A DNA stretch of 64,000 bases from Bacillus sp. FJAT-50079 (GCF_018343515.1 NZ_JAGYPD010000002.1:248001-312000), one strand, 5' to 3'. Shown: positions 1 through 8,810, counted from the first letter of the stretch. Numbers and translations: made by a program. Notes: generated from the letters alone by a model not told the origin.

Positions 1-185
1 AAACCACTTCCTATTATTCTTTACCTATCATTATAGCAAATTGTTTCCTCGCAAAAAAAGAAACTAGGTATTTTCCAAGTAGTTTAGATGGCAGATAGAT
101 AATTCGGGCATTGCTTTGAAGGCTTGAGGGATTGCACGACTTTTATTGTGGCACCATTCTTCCCCTTGAATAATGCACATAAAAA

Positions 186-214
186 AAACGCAGAGCAATC
201 AGCGCCCTGCGTTT
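186..214 (-). terminator. Terminator after PspC gene
   Basis: An inverted repeat (AACGCAG and CTGCGTT) is followed on the minus strand by a run of eight T. It lies just past the stop of the PspC-domain gene. Confidence 0.75.
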
Positions 215-232
215 TCCATAATTACGAAACTT

Positions 233-415
233 TCAAAGTGACGGTTTATCCCTTAGCTCCCATGCTAAAAATAGATACACCCAAATCGAGACGGAGGAAG
301 TAAAAATGAAAATGAGCCTCACAATGAAAGAGGATATTCCGAACAAATTCGCTATTCCTCCACATATTCCTAATAACGCTTTATCCGTTGAGGACTTTGT
401 TAGCTTTTGCAGCAT
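233..415 (-). CDS. PspC-domain small membrane protein
   Basis: Sixty residues. The stretch KLTKSSTDKALLGICGGIA followed by FGISSFIVRLIF is the PspC domain signature: a conserved GxCGG turn, then a hydrophobic helix. It probably sits in the cytoplasmic membrane and takes part in envelope-stress signalling, as PspC proteins do in other bacteria, but no PspA or PspB gene is nearby. I chose the ATG of MLQKL because AAGGAGAG sits about 6 nt upstream; the open frame continues 8 codons further. A single-domain PspC of this size is common in Bacillales. The assignment is firm, the exact role is not. Confidence 0.82.
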   Translation of the reverse strand: MLQKLTKSSTDKALLGICGGIANLFGISSFIVRLIFIFTSSVSIWVYLFLAWELRDKPSL

Positions 416-537
416 CTTCATCTCTCCTTTACGTTTCATCTGTTTTTTAATCCGTTCTTATCCAAACGTGATCTATCTATTCTTATATACGAGACAAGTC
501 GTTAAATGGTTTCCCTTGGAACATAATTACAAATTTT

Positions 538-565
538 AAGACGAATCTTCCTACGAATTCGTCTT
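538..565. terminator. Possible weak hairpin terminator
   Basis: AAGACGAAT and ATTCGTCTT form a 9-bp stem. Neither side has a clean T run, so it may be only a hairpin between the YvrJ and PspC genes. Confidence 0.3.
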
Positions 566-594
566 AAAAATACTTTTTAACTACTCATGATCGC

Positions 595-738
595 TCATTT
601 TATTTTTCCCATCCGCTCAGGTAAACCTTGGATTGTTTGAATGACAGCTTCGAGCTTCGTTTCGATCCGATACAAAAGATAAAACGTAACGAGTGCCGGA
701 AATCCAACTTCGCTTAAGAACGGGAGAAATTGCTCCAT
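595..738 (-). CDS. YvrJ family small protein
   Basis: Forty-seven residues starting MEQFLPFLSEVGFPALVTFY. The pattern of a short amphipathic start, a GFP turn, one membrane helix (residues about 12-24), then RIETKLEAVIQTI is typical of the YvrJ family. GAGGAG lies upstream; the ATG two codons earlier is an equally possible start. It is the third gene of a small leftward cluster after the DUF1659 and DUF2922 genes, a grouping seen in Bacillales. A terminator-like hairpin separates it from DUF2922, so it may be expressed by read-through. Function unknown. Confidence 0.8.
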   Translation of the reverse strand: MEQFLPFLSEVGFPALVTFYLLYRIETKLEAVIQTIQGLPERMGKIK

Positions 739-762
739 GATCATTCAACTCCTCTCTAATTA

Positions 763-803
763 AAATTGTCCCAAAAGCGACCCTTTCGCTAATGGGACAA
801 TTT
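763..803 (-). terminator. Hairpin between DUF2922 and YvrJ genes
   Basis: AAATTGTCCCA pairs with TGGGACAATTT, and an inner AGCG/CGCT pair is present. On the minus strand it lies directly after the DUF2922 stop and could attenuate transcription into the YvrJ gene. Confidence 0.65.
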
Positions 804-805
804 CA

Positions 806-1027
806 TTACTCGTTGATCTCAAAAACAGTTACATTTCTTTCCACGAGGCGCGCACTTTTGATTGCTTCATACATATACCCATCACTATCAATAAACACAC
901 CTGAAGCAATGATACTTTCCATCGACGTTTTGACCAGTTCTGGGTCAACCGGCTCCTGTGGATGATCGATTGAAATTGTCGCTGTTTTCCCCTGCTCACT
1001 TTCGAAAATCAGCTCTAATGTCTTCAT
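806..1027 (-). CDS. DUF2922 family protein
   Basis: Seventy-three residues beginning MKTLELIFESEQGKTATISI. The N-terminal strand pattern, the central VKTSMESIIASGVF and the C-terminal SARLVERNVTVFEI match the DUF2922 family of short Bacillales proteins. It is cytosolic with no membrane segment. It lies between the DUF1659 gene and the YvrJ gene, all leftward. The two DUF proteins resemble each other in size and strand pattern and may be distant relatives. No biochemical function is known for the family. Confidence 0.82.
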   Translation of the reverse strand: MKTLELIFESEQGKTATISIDHPQEPVDPELVKTSMESIIASGVFIDSDGYMYEAIKSARLVERNVTVFEINE

Positions 1028-1062
1028 GTTCTCACCTCGCTTTAACCGACTTTTTCCCTTAC

Positions 1063-1284
1063 TTAATACTCATCAATGCTTGAAAGGTCGTTTCTTTCGA
1101 TTGCCCATAGCGGCTGTGATGATAACGCGCCAATCGCTTGTGCCGCTTCGTATAATTCACTGGCATCGGCACTGCGACGCACATTTTGAAAAGTTTTGCT
1201 TTTAAATATCGGCTTGTTATCCTCATCCATGCCATGATCAAACACAAGTTTAAGTCGTGTTGCTTTTAAATAAGCTTCTGCCAT
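1063..1284 (-). CDS. DUF1659 family protein
   Basis: Seventy-three residues from MAEAYLKATRLKLVFDHG. The features KTFQNVR, the AQAIGALSS helix and the C-terminal ERNDLSSIDEY are those of DUF1659. The start was placed at MAEA because a very strong AAGGGGGGG ribosome site lies about 6 nt upstream. It is the first gene of the DUF1659/DUF2922/YvrJ cluster. Function unknown. Confidence 0.82.
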   Translation of the reverse strand: MAEAYLKATRLKLVFDHGMDEDNKPIFKSKTFQNVRRSADASELYEAAQAIGALSSQPLWAIERNDLSSIDEY

Positions 1285-1378
1285 GTCTTCCCCCCCTTTC
1301 ACCTTCTATATAGGTGTTTCAAGGGGAATCGGACACCCAAAATTCAATTTCTTCATAAAATGATCGCAAGCAAGGAAC

Positions 1379-1406
1379 TTGTCTCGCTTTCAATATCGGC
1401 TATAAT
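1379..1406 (+). promoter_or_regulatory. Sigma-A promoter of yneK
   Basis: TTGTCT, a 16-nt spacer, then TATAAT, located 36 nt before the chosen yneK start. The -10 is perfect; the -35 has two mismatches. Confidence 0.65.
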
Positions 1407-1441
1407 ATAGATAAACTGCCAATGTAATAGGAGTGGAAAAA

Positions 1442-1867
1442 ATGCTGGATGGTTGGTTTTTAGTCTTTATATTATTTTGGGTCGTTATACTAATCTCTCT
1501 CATGGCGATTGGCGGATTCTTTATGTTTAGAAAGTTTTTAAAAAGACTCCCTAAACAAGATGGCAAATCAGATATGGATTGGGAAGAATATTACGTAGAG
1601 AAAACGAAAAAACTGTGGACTTCAGACGTAAAGGAATTGCTGGAAGAGCTTGTCAGCCCTGTTCCTGAGCTGTTCCGGGATGTAGCAAGACAGAAAATTG
1701 CCGGGAAAATCGGGGAAGTTGCCTTGAACGAGAAGGCAAAAAAAATTGATTTAGATATCGTCATTAAAGGATATATTTTAGCCACACCAAAACGCGATCA
1801 TAAATTTCTTCGCAAAAAACTAGATGAATTAAAAATTGATCTTGCTCCTTATGAGCACTTATTTTAA
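1442..1867 (+). CDS. yneK: YneK-like DUF2621 membrane protein
   Basis: 141 residues. One N-terminal membrane helix (residues about 5-27, ending GGFFMFRKFLK) is followed by a soluble domain with SDMDWEEYYVEKT, LVSPVPELFRDVAR and ATPKRDHKFLRKKL, all characteristic of the DUF2621/YneK family. AGGAG lies 8 nt before ATG 1442; the frame extends three codons further to a GTG. In B. subtilis yneK follows the ccdA-yneI-yneJ genes; here it is on the opposite strand to ccdA and separated from it by a dehydrogenase locus, so the neighbourhood is rearranged. Function unknown. Confidence 0.85.
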   Translation: MLDGWFLVFILFWVVILISLMAIGGFFMFRKFLKRLPKQDGKSDMDWEEYYVEKTKKLWTSDVKELLEELVSPVPELFRDVARQKIAGKIGEVALNEKAKKIDLDIVIKGYILATPKRDHKFLRKKLDELKIDLAPYEHLF

Positions 1868-1900
1868 AAAACAACTCTCAAATGATGAGAGTTGTTTTTT
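1867..1900 (+). terminator. Terminator of yneK, probably shared with the MIP gene
   Basis: AAAACAACTCTC and GAGAGTTGTTTT form a strong stem followed by T6. It lies between two convergent genes and may serve both. Confidence 0.85.
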
Positions 1901-1906
1901 AATGTA

Positions 1907-2737
1907 TCATAACGGTCTCGTTGTCGTTTCTTCCAATACCTTTGTTTTTCCTCCCTTCGTTAAAATATGGGCGCTGATGAATAAAACAATAATGAGAAAA
2001 GCAAGAATCCAAAAAAGAATCGTTTGAATTCCATTAAAAACTTGTTGATAAAATAATGCAGCAAATGCCCCTCCAAGCAAGGGACCTACGACTGGGATCC
2101 AAGAATAGCCCCAATCTGACGAGCCCTTTCCAGCGATCGGCAAGAAAAAATGCGCGATTCTTGGACCTAAATCACGGGCAGGATTAATCGCAAAACCTGT
2201 TGGCGATCCAAGTGATAGTCCAATAGCGAGAATAAGAAGGCCAATGATTAAAGGATGGAGTCCTTCCGTAAATTCATTGGCTCCAATTGCCAAAATACCT
2301 AAGACAAGCGCAAATGTACCAATCATTTCACTAATTAAGTTGGCAAGCGGATTTTTGATCGCTGGACTTGTTGAAAATACAACTAATTTAGTTGCTGCAT
2401 CGTCCGTTTCTTTCCAATGCGGTAAGTAATGTAAATAAACGAACACTGCACCGATAAATGCACCGATCATTTGTGCTATCACATAAGGGAGCACATTCGA
2501 CCAAGGGAAGGCATCAATCAACGCTAAACCAAGCGTCACAGCTGGATTTAAATGTGCTCCACTAATGCCGCCAACTGTATAGATCGCAATCGCTACCCCA
2601 AGTCCAAACCCCATCGTAATCACAATCCAACCAGACTGCTGTGCTTTTGTTTTATTTAATACGACTCCCCCTACTACACCACAGCCAAATAGGACTAAAA
2701 TCATTGTCCCGACTAATTCACCGAAAAAAGCTGACAT
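1907..2737 (-). CDS. MIP-family glycerol facilitator / aquaglyceroporin
   Basis: 276 residues with six membrane helices and the two half-helix motifs HLNPAVT (near residue 65) and INPARDLGPR (near residue 185). The Asp in NPARD and the following GPR are the markers of the GlpF glycerol-conducting branch. It should let glycerol and small polyols cross the cytoplasmic membrane. MSAFFGEL was chosen as start because GGGAGGG lies 6 nt upstream; the frame continues to an ATG eight codons earlier. No glpK or glpD is adjacent; the neighbour is a dehydrogenase. Channel family is certain, substrate is inferred. Confidence 0.9.
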   Translation of the reverse strand: MSAFFGELVGTMILVLFGCGVVGGVVLNKTKAQQSGWIVITMGFGLGVAIAIYTVGGISGAHLNPAVTLGLALIDAFPWSNVLPYVIAQMIGAFIGAVFVYLHYLPHWKETDDAATKLVVFSTSPAIKNPLANLISEMIGTFALVLGILAIGANEFTEGLHPLIIGLLILAIGLSLGSPTGFAINPARDLGPRIAHFFLPIAGKGSSDWGYSWIPVVGPLLGGAFAALFYQQVFNGIQTILFWILAFLIIVLFISAHILTKGGKTKVLEETTTRPL

Positions 2738-2793
2738 ATGCAGCCCTCCCAAGAAAGGCATAAATACGTTTTCTTAACCGAATGAATGTTTTC

Positions 2794-4008
2794 TTATTGC
2801 GCAATCATTCCATGTGGGTCGATGACAAACTTCTTCGCTGCCCCTTTATCAAATACTTCATAACCAGTTGGCGCTTCATCTAAACCAATAACAGTTGCAT
2901 TCACTGCTTTGGCAATTTGCGCCTTGCCGCTTAAAATCGATTTCATTAAGAAATTATGATACTTCATCACTGGCGTCTGCCCTGTGACAAAATGATGCGC
3001 TTTCGCCCATCCGAGCCCAATGCGAATTTTCAGTGTGCCAACCTTAGCATCTTCATCAATACCGCCCGGATCACCGGTCACATATAAACCAGGAATCCCT
3101 AACTTACCCCCTGCCCGCGTAATACTCATCACCGAGTTAAGGACAGTTGCAGGTGCTTCCCCACTTCCCGGTCCGTGTCCGCTTGCCTCAAATCCAACCG
3201 CATCAACAGCACAATCTACTTCAGGAACACCAAGAATTTGCTCAATTTGCTCACCTAAATTATCATGATCTCTAAGGTTAACCGTTTCACATCCGAAGCT
3301 TCTTGCTTGCGCTAAACGCTCTTCGATTAAATCTCCTACAATCACCGTCGATGCACCTAATAATTGGGCAGAGTGAGCAGCCGCAAGTCCGACAGGCCCC
3401 GCTCCTGCAATATAAACAGTTGATCCAATGCCAACACCCGCACTATATGCCCCATGAAACCCAGTTGGGAAAATATCTGAAAGCATAGCTAGATCAACGA
3501 TTTTCTCCATCGCTTGTTCTTTATTAGGGAACTTTAATAATTGAAAATCTGCGTAAGGAACCATTACATATTCGGACTGTCCACCGACCCAGCCTCCCAT
3601 ATCGACATAGCCGTATGCAGAGCCCGGACGATCTGGGTTCACATTTGTACAAATATGTGTATCCTGCTCTTTACAATTTCTACAACGACCACAAGCGATA
3701 TTGAATGGTACAGATACTAGATCGCCCACTTTCATAAATTCTACATCTCTGCCAACTTCAATGACTTCACCGGTTATTTCATGACCTAGTACAAGCCCAC
3801 TTGGAGCAGTCGTTCTTCCACGAACCATGTGCTGATCACTGCCACAAATATTCGTAGCAACCACTTTAAGAATGACACCATGCTCACATTTTCTCCCTAC
3901 ATTAAAGGGATTTACACCTGGACCATCTCTTAATACGAGATCTGGAAACGAAGTTGTTTCAACCGCTACTTTACCTGGCTCTTTGTACACAACCGCACGA
4001 TTCGACAA
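2794..4008 (-). CDS. fdhA: Zinc-dependent FdhA-type (formaldehyde) dehydrogenase
   Basis: 404 residues of the medium-chain dehydrogenase family. Seen: the catalytic zinc region NICGSDQHMVRGR and GHEITGEV, the structural zinc cluster CGRCRNCKEQDTHIC (near residue 108) and the NAD site GAGPVGLAAAH (near residue 204). Length and the insertion around GYVDMGGWVGGQSEY match glutathione-independent formaldehyde dehydrogenases, which also disproportionate aldehydes. A perfect sigma-54 promoter lies about 50 nt upstream and a divergent sigma-54 activator gene faces it, so expression is very likely inducible through that activator. The real substrate could be another aldehyde or alcohol. Confidence 0.88.
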   Translation of the reverse strand: MSNRAVVYKEPGKVAVETTSFPDLVLRDGPGVNPFNVGRKCEHGVILKVVATNICGSDQHMVRGRTTAPSGLVLGHEITGEVIEVGRDVEFMKVGDLVSVPFNIACGRCRNCKEQDTHICTNVNPDRPGSAYGYVDMGGWVGGQSEYVMVPYADFQLLKFPNKEQAMEKIVDLAMLSDIFPTGFHGAYSAGVGIGSTVYIAGAGPVGLAAAHSAQLLGASTVIVGDLIEERLAQARSFGCETVNLRDHDNLGEQIEQILGVPEVDCAVDAVGFEASGHGPGSGEAPATVLNSVMSITRAGGKLGIPGLYVTGDPGGIDEDAKVGTLKIRIGLGWAKAHHFVTGQTPVMKYHNFLMKSILSGKAQIAKAVNATVIGLDEAPTGYEVFDKGAAKKFVIDPHGMIAQ

Positions 4009-4055
4009 TGATATAACCTCCTAAATGATTGTTAATGCTTACACTTTATTTAACA

Positions 4056-4071
4056 TGCAATTTTCGTGCCA
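4056..4071 (-). promoter_or_regulatory. Sigma-54 promoter of fdhA
   Basis: On the minus strand the sequence reads TGGCAC, five bases, TTGCA: an exact match to the -24/-12 consensus with correct spacing. It lies about 48 nt upstream of the fdhA start and faces it. Confidence 0.88.
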
Positions 4072-4073
4072 AC

Positions 4074-4090
4074 TTAACAACCATTGTTAA
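4074..4090. promoter_or_regulatory. Palindrome, possible activator or repressor site
   Basis: TTAACAA-CCA-TTGTTAA is a perfect inverted repeat next to the -24 box. Another TTGTTAA half-site is at about 4030. A sigma-54 activator usually binds farther upstream, so this could also be a repressor site. Confidence 0.5.
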
Positions 4091-4213
4091 CATGCATGAA
4101 TAATAAAAAATTACATAGACTCGTATCATTTTCTAACAATTCAGTGTATAATTTTAGGACAACCAATGCATACAATCACTGCGCATTATATTATTCATGT
4201 GAGGTGAATACGT

Positions 4214-5953
4214 TTGCTGCAACAAAAAGTGGATGAAGAAAAAATGATTCAATTCTCTTGGAAACGCTGTCTTGAATTTGGCCTCAACCCCTCAGAGCTC
4301 CCTCAAGATCAAGTTCTTAATGATCAACAAATACGACAATTATTAGCAAAAAACAAAGAGCTAACGGATGCGGCGATTCCGATATTGGAAAAGTTTGCAA
4401 CTATTTTAACCCAAGCTGGGCATATGGCTTCACTTACTGACAAAAATGGAACGATTATATACACACTTGGTGATGAGTGCTTTAAAAAACAGGCTAGAAA
4501 AATGCAAATGCAAGTCGGGGCTAATTGGCTAGAAAATAACCGAGGCACGAATGCGATTGGTGTGGCTTTACTTGAAAAAAATCCGATTAGAGTACATGGA
4601 GACCAACATTTTTATATTACAGCCCGCTTTCTCTCATGTGCGGCATCACCGATTTTCTCTCCGTCCGGCCAAATCATCGGTGCGATCAACATTAGTGGAA
4701 AAAAAGAGCTATTTAATCCATATCATTTCTTACTCTCGCAAATTATTGCAGATGATATTCGCAACTGTTTGTTGCTTCAGCAATCAAAAAGAGACCAACA
4801 GCCTCCGATTGCAGAACTTGAATATACCATTAATAAATATGTTAGTTACCCTTACGTCTCTCTCGATCATGAACAGCGGATTGTGAGGGCGAATCGTCAT
4901 GCAAAAAAAATACTCGGAGAAAGCTGCATCGGTAAAAAAATCGAGCGCTATCAACATTCATTTACAATCGAGCCTATTATACATGATTCGACCAGCAAGC
5001 ATTTCATTGCTGTTCAACAAAAGCTGATCAATTATAAAGATTTATATACGTTTGCCGATATTAAAGGGAGCTGTACCAAGATCACACAGTTGAAAGAATT
5101 GGCAAAGAAAGTAGCAGCTACCGATATGTCGACATTGCTTTTCGGTGAAACTGGAACAGGAAAAGAGCTGTTTGCACAATCGATTCATACATCAAGCTTT
5201 CGAGCGCATCAACCGTTTATTGCCGTCAATTGTAGCGCCATTCCTGAATCACTAATTGAAAGTGAGCTTTTCGGATATATTGGAGGGGCATTTACAGGGG
5301 CACATTCAGAAGGAAGGAAGGGGAAATTTGAGGCTGCACACCGTGGAACTCTTTTTCTCGACGAAATTGGCGACATGTCCTTACGTGCCCAAGCTAGCCT
5401 GCTTCGCGCTTTACAAGAAGGTGAGATTACAGCTGTCGGCAGTCACATAAGCAAAAAAGTGGATGTAAGAATCATTGCTGCAACGAATAAAAATCTATTA
5501 GAAGAAATCAGTTCAGGAAATTTTCGAGCGGATCTATATTATCGCTTAAGAGGGATCCTCCTTTCACTCCCATCATTGAGAGAAAGAAGCGATATCATTG
5601 AAATTGCTAAAAGCATCTTAAAAAACAGTGGAAAATATTTATCAGAAGATGCCAAGAACCTTATTTTGTCATACTCTTGGCCTGGTAATATTCGTGAGCT
5701 ATCAAGTGCGCTTGTGGAAGCAGCATTTTTAGCTGAAGGTGACATCATTTACTCCAAGGATTTCCAATTGGAAAAAGAGGGGGTTCGATCAACTGATGAG
5801 CCTTTAATTCAATCGTTAAAAGAAATAGAGAAAGAAACAATTAGGGACTATATAAGACTTGCACAAGGTAATATTTCCCATGTCGCTGAATGGCTTCAAA
5901 TTAGCCGCAATACTCTTTATCGTAAAATGAAAGAATACAATCTGAAGCTTTAG
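4214..5953 (+). CDS. Sigma-54-dependent transcriptional activator
   Basis: 579 residues. The N-terminal half (about 1-190) resembles the sensory GAF region of AcoR-type activators and a second PAS-like segment follows (about 200-270). The AAA+ domain holds Walker A GETGTGKE, the GAFTGA sigma-54 contact loop and Walker B LFLDEIGD. The C-terminus is a Fis-type helix-turn-helix (GNISHVAEWLQISRNTLYRK). TTG at 4214 is preceded by GAGGTG at 8 nt. It is divergent from fdhA, whose promoter is sigma-54 type, so it most likely activates fdhA on sensing the substrate. The effector cannot be read from sequence. Confidence 0.92.
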   Translation: MLQQKVDEEKMIQFSWKRCLEFGLNPSELPQDQVLNDQQIRQLLAKNKELTDAAIPILEKFATILTQAGHMASLTDKNGTIIYTLGDECFKKQARKMQMQVGANWLENNRGTNAIGVALLEKNPIRVHGDQHFYITARFLSCAASPIFSPSGQIIGAINISGKKELFNPYHFLLSQIIADDIRNCLLLQQSKRDQQPPIAELEYTINKYVSYPYVSLDHEQRIVRANRHAKKILGESCIGKKIERYQHSFTIEPIIHDSTSKHFIAVQQKLINYKDLYTFADIKGSCTKITQLKELAKKVAATDMSTLLFGETGTGKELFAQSIHTSSFRAHQPFIAVNCSAIPESLIESELFGYIGGAFTGAHSEGRKGKFEAAHRGTLFLDEIGDMSLRAQASLLRALQEGEITAVGSHISKKVDVRIIAATNKNLLEEISSGNFRADLYYRLRGILLSLPSLRERSDIIEIAKSILKNSGKYLSEDAKNLILSYSWPGNIRELSSALVEAAFLAEGDIIYSKDFQLEKEGVRSTDEPLIQSLKEIEKETIRDYIRLAQGNISHVAEWLQISRNTLYRKMKEYNLKL

Positions 5954-5968
5954 TTTTCCCATAAAAAT

Positions 5969-6005
5969 AATCCCTCACTTCATTGTGAGGGATTCTCTTT
6001 TTTTA
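5969..6005 (+). terminator. Terminator between activator gene and ccdA
   Basis: AATCCCTCAC and GTGAGGGATT form a 10-bp stem followed by CTC and T7. It may act for both convergent genes. Confidence 0.85.
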
Positions 6006-6713
6006 AAATCCAGTAAACCCGCCGAAAAGCCCCGACAGAAGGCTGATGATTAACGTCATTGCGTCAAAAAAGAGCAAAATTCCAACTAAGATCATAATCA
6101 CTCCGCCAATTTTGACGATTTTAACATTATGTTTGCGAATCCAATTCAGCTTGCTTATAAAGAAAGACAATATGAAAAACGGAATGGCAAAACCGAGCGT
6201 ATAAGCAAGCATATAGATAACACCAGAACCCGGATTAGCCGCTGCTAACGTTAAGACGGCTGCTAAAATCGGACCCGTACATGGTAACCAGCCCGCAGCA
6301 AATCCCATCCCAATTAATATCGAGCCAAGAAAGCCCGCTGGACGATTCTTGAACTGAATGCGGCGTTCTTTCATTAGAAATTCCGGCGAAAGAAAACCGG
6401 CAACGATTAATCCAAATAAGACGATAAAGATCGCACCAATTTGACGAATTAAATCTTGATAATTGCTAAATAAGCTACCGATAAATGACGATCCAAATCC
6501 AAGCGCAACAAAAATAACCGAAAAGCCTAGTAAAAAAAAGAAGGTATGTAACATGCTTCGCCGTCTAAACATCGCATGATCATCCCTTATCTCTGAAACA
6601 GACATTCCGGTAATATAGGATAAAAATGCGGGATACAATGGAAGGACACACGGCGAAATAAAGCTTAAAAACCCTGCCCCTAATGCTAAAAACAAATTAA
6701 TATCCCCAGTCAT
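6003..6713 (-). CDS. ccdA: CcdA, thiol-disulfide transporter for cytochrome c maturation
   Basis: 236 residues and six membrane helices. The two redox cysteine motifs of the DsbD/CcdA core are present: [10 protein letters not shown] in helix 1 and GWLPCTGP in helix 4. CcdA moves reducing power from cytosolic thioredoxin to extracytoplasmic proteins, needed for cytochrome c and, in Bacillus, spore cortex formation. In B. subtilis it is followed by yneI and yneJ; neither is present here. Downstream is the convergent sigma-54 activator gene. Family assignment is firm. Confidence 0.93.
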   Translation of the reverse strand: MTGDINLFLALGAGFLSFISPCVLPLYPAFLSYITGMSVSEIRDDHAMFRRRSMLHTFFFLLGFSVIFVALGFGSSFIGSLFSNYQDLIRQIGAIFIVLFGLIVAGFLSPEFLMKERRIQFKNRPAGFLGSILIGMGFAAGWLPCTGPILAAVLTLAAANPGSGVIYMLAYTLGFAIPFFILSFFISKLNWIRKHNVKIVKIGGVIMILVGILLFFDAMTLIISLLSGLFGGFTGF

Positions 6714-6901
6714 AAATTACAACTCCCACCACGTATTTATATGTTCAAAAATGGTCAAAAGACAAACGTTCGAAATCCAACTTGGATTCGCGACCATAGC
6801 TTTGAACACCCTACCATTCCTCATTCTATCAGATAACGATCGATAAGAACCGTAGAAGGCTTGTGAAACTTTTGTGGCATTTGGAATATAAAGCAATTAA
6901 T

Positions 6902-7645
6902 TTATTGCTCTTGCTTATATCCCAACACTTCTCCTACAATCTGCTCAAAATCAATCATCTCTCTAGACCCACGCAACCAATCATCCCCCATTACGAAATA
7001 TTGATTCTGTTCAAGAGTTAATTCTTCCATCGATGGTTCAAATAGATCAGGATGAAAGTGATCTAACCTTCCAATTTCCTTTAGCACTTGTTCATATTCA
7101 TCCTTCTCATACCCAAGCCGATGCGCCTTTCCGTAAAAGGCATCAAGTCTACGGCGATCAATAAAGATTTGTCCTTTTTTAATCGAAATCGTTTCACCTG
7201 GCAAAGCGATCACCCTTGCTACAAGCACGTCATCATTCTGTTCGTACAAAATCACTTCTCCTCTTTTTATCTTTTTCTGCTGATAAGCAGTTGGATCGAT
7301 TACAAGCTCATGTGCATAAAAGTCGTGATTACCATAATCCATCGTGTCTAACCGATCATCCAAAATGAGCAAATGTGATTGGTTGGCCTCTATAAATGAA
7401 ATCGTTTGAGACGTTTTCTCATCTTTCATTACACTATTTCCACTCCAAAAAATCGCTTGATCATTCATTACTGTGAAGAAAAAGAACGCAATGAAGATGG
7501 CTGCACAACAAGAAAGAATGATCGGAAGAAATCAAGATCTCTTCTTGCTATGACGCAACTTAATTTTCACTAAGCTGGCGTTTCTAGTAACTTCCGATCG
7601 CTCGACATGCCGTAATATTTCAAATTCCTGATTATATTCATCCAT
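6902..7645 (-). pseudogene. Membrane protein with inactive S26 signal-peptidase-like domain, interrupted by TGA
   Basis: The frame opens at an ATG (7645, start MDEYNQEF) behind AGGAGG, is cut by an in-frame TGA at 7532-7534, then continues through a hydrophobic segment into a conserved domain (ATG 7468 onward, 188 residues). That domain has RGEVILYE, RVIALPGETISI and QYFVMGDDWLRGSRE, clear signal peptidase I features. The usual Ser-Met-x-Pro motif is missing and the catalytic Lys before RVI is Ala, so it is probably not a peptidase. Position after an ECF sigma gene suggests an anti-sigma or sensor role. The TGA could be a true mutation, a sequencing error or a read-through site. Confidence 0.6.
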
Positions 7646-8143
7646 CACTTTTCCCCTCCTCAGCATCTCTACCTTCAATGCAGCAAAAGCCCTTGCCATC
7701 GTTGACTTCACTTTCGCTTCTGTCCATCCTAATATATAAGCCGTTTCTTTAATTGAATGTTCATTGATTTTTCGCAAAATGATCACAGCTTGGTAATGAG
7801 TTTTCAATGTCGATAATGCCTCATACAGCTGTACGATTCGATCATTTTTTACGATCTGATCTGCGGGCAAAATCGCATTGTCATCAACAACATCCTTTTT
7901 CCCGAGACGGAAAAAGTGAATTAGCTTTTTTCTTCTTAAATAATCATATGTTACGTTTCTTGCTATTTTTACAAGCCACGTCAAAATGCTCGCTTGATGA
8001 TTGAACGTATGAATATGTTTAAACGCTCGATAAAATGATTCCTGTGTTAAATCTTCCGCTACTTCCTTTTTCCGAACATGAAATAAAATATAGCGATAGA
8101 TAAAATCACTATATTTAAAATACACTTGCTCCCAATCCACCAC
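7532..8143 (-). CDS. ECF-family RNA polymerase sigma factor (SigX/SigM-like)
   Basis: 203 residues as read. Region 2 is visible in FIYRYILFHVRKKEVAEDLTQ and ASILTWLVKIARNVTYDYLR; region 4 in HYQAVIILRKINEHSIKETA and LGWTEAKVKSTMARAFAALK. It should direct RNA polymerase to an envelope-stress regulon. GTG start with AGAGGAG upstream. The frame runs on, with no stop, into what looks like the start of the next gene (MDEYNQ at residue 167). Losing one G from the GGGG just before it would give a normal end overlapping that ATG, so the last 40 residues may be a frameshift artefact. Confidence 0.85.
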   Translation of the reverse strand: MVDWEQVYFKYSDFIYRYILFHVRKKEVAEDLTQESFYRAFKHIHTFNHQASILTWLVKIARNVTYDYLRRKKLIHFFRLGKKDVVDDNAILPADQIVKNDRIVQLYEALSTLKTHYQAVIILRKINEHSIKETAYILGWTEAKVKSTMARAFAALKVEMLRRGKVMDEYNQEFEILRHVERSEVTRNASLVKIKLRHSKKRS

Positions 8144-8294
8144 CCCATCTCCTCTTACTTAAAAAGACGAATCATGTTAGCAAAGGAATCGATTTTCTCC
8201 CTTATTCTTTTTCATAAAAAATACTCACAATCATTGGGAGGCATAGTATAGAATTATAATTTCTAGATAAGACTTCCTAATTTTTACAAAATAA

Positions 8295-8339
8295 AAAACC
8301 ACTCTCCTTGGTATTGTTTCCAATAGAAAAAGTGGTTTT
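8295..8339 (-). terminator. Terminator, originally behind yneF
   Basis: AAAACCACT and AGTGGTTTT with an inner TTGG/CCAA pair form a hairpin followed on the minus strand by T6. No gene on this strand ends here now; the 3' end copy of yneF at 8468 suggests that this was the yneF terminator before the prophage arrived. Confidence 0.7.
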
Positions 8340-8467
8340 GGATTCGTTTGATGAAAGATAAAGCAATAAATAAGATGTATGTTAAAAATTCACTCTATAA
8401 ATAGATGAAATAATAATTTATTTCATAAATGCTCATCGATCATACAAAAACTTAACGAGAGTGAAGC

Positions 8468-8544
8468 TTACTTCATCTGCTTATTCATTGCTTGCATCAT
8501 TTGATTAATTTTCTTTTGGGATGGTTTCATTCCCATTTGCATCA
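8468..8544. repeat. Prophage end repeat (att site, left), copy of yneF 3' end
   Basis: Seventy-seven bases, including the TAA and last codons of yneF, match 35591-35667 with one mismatch at 8516. This is the expected product of site-specific integration into yneF. The flanking bases on both sides differ between copies. Confidence 0.9.
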
Positions 8545-8810
8545 AATGCTTGGTATATCAACGTTTCTTTCAATTTTAGAAAATTCTATTCATCTATGAA
8601 AAATATACCTTATTGGCATTATTTTGTCTAGCGTTATTGATGAAAAATAAATTAATATTTTAATAAAATGGTTTAGCATTCACGTTATTATGATATTGTC
8701 CTCTCACTTATAAGAGCCAATAATCCAACTATCGAATAATTTACCCACCACAATAGCAAAAATGAATATAGGATCACCTTGATTTCAAATGTTACGTTAA
8801 TTAACACTTC

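Noticed and set aside
306-539. Plus-strand frame of 77 residues
   Set aside because: Overlaps the PspC gene on the other strand and lacks a ribosome site.
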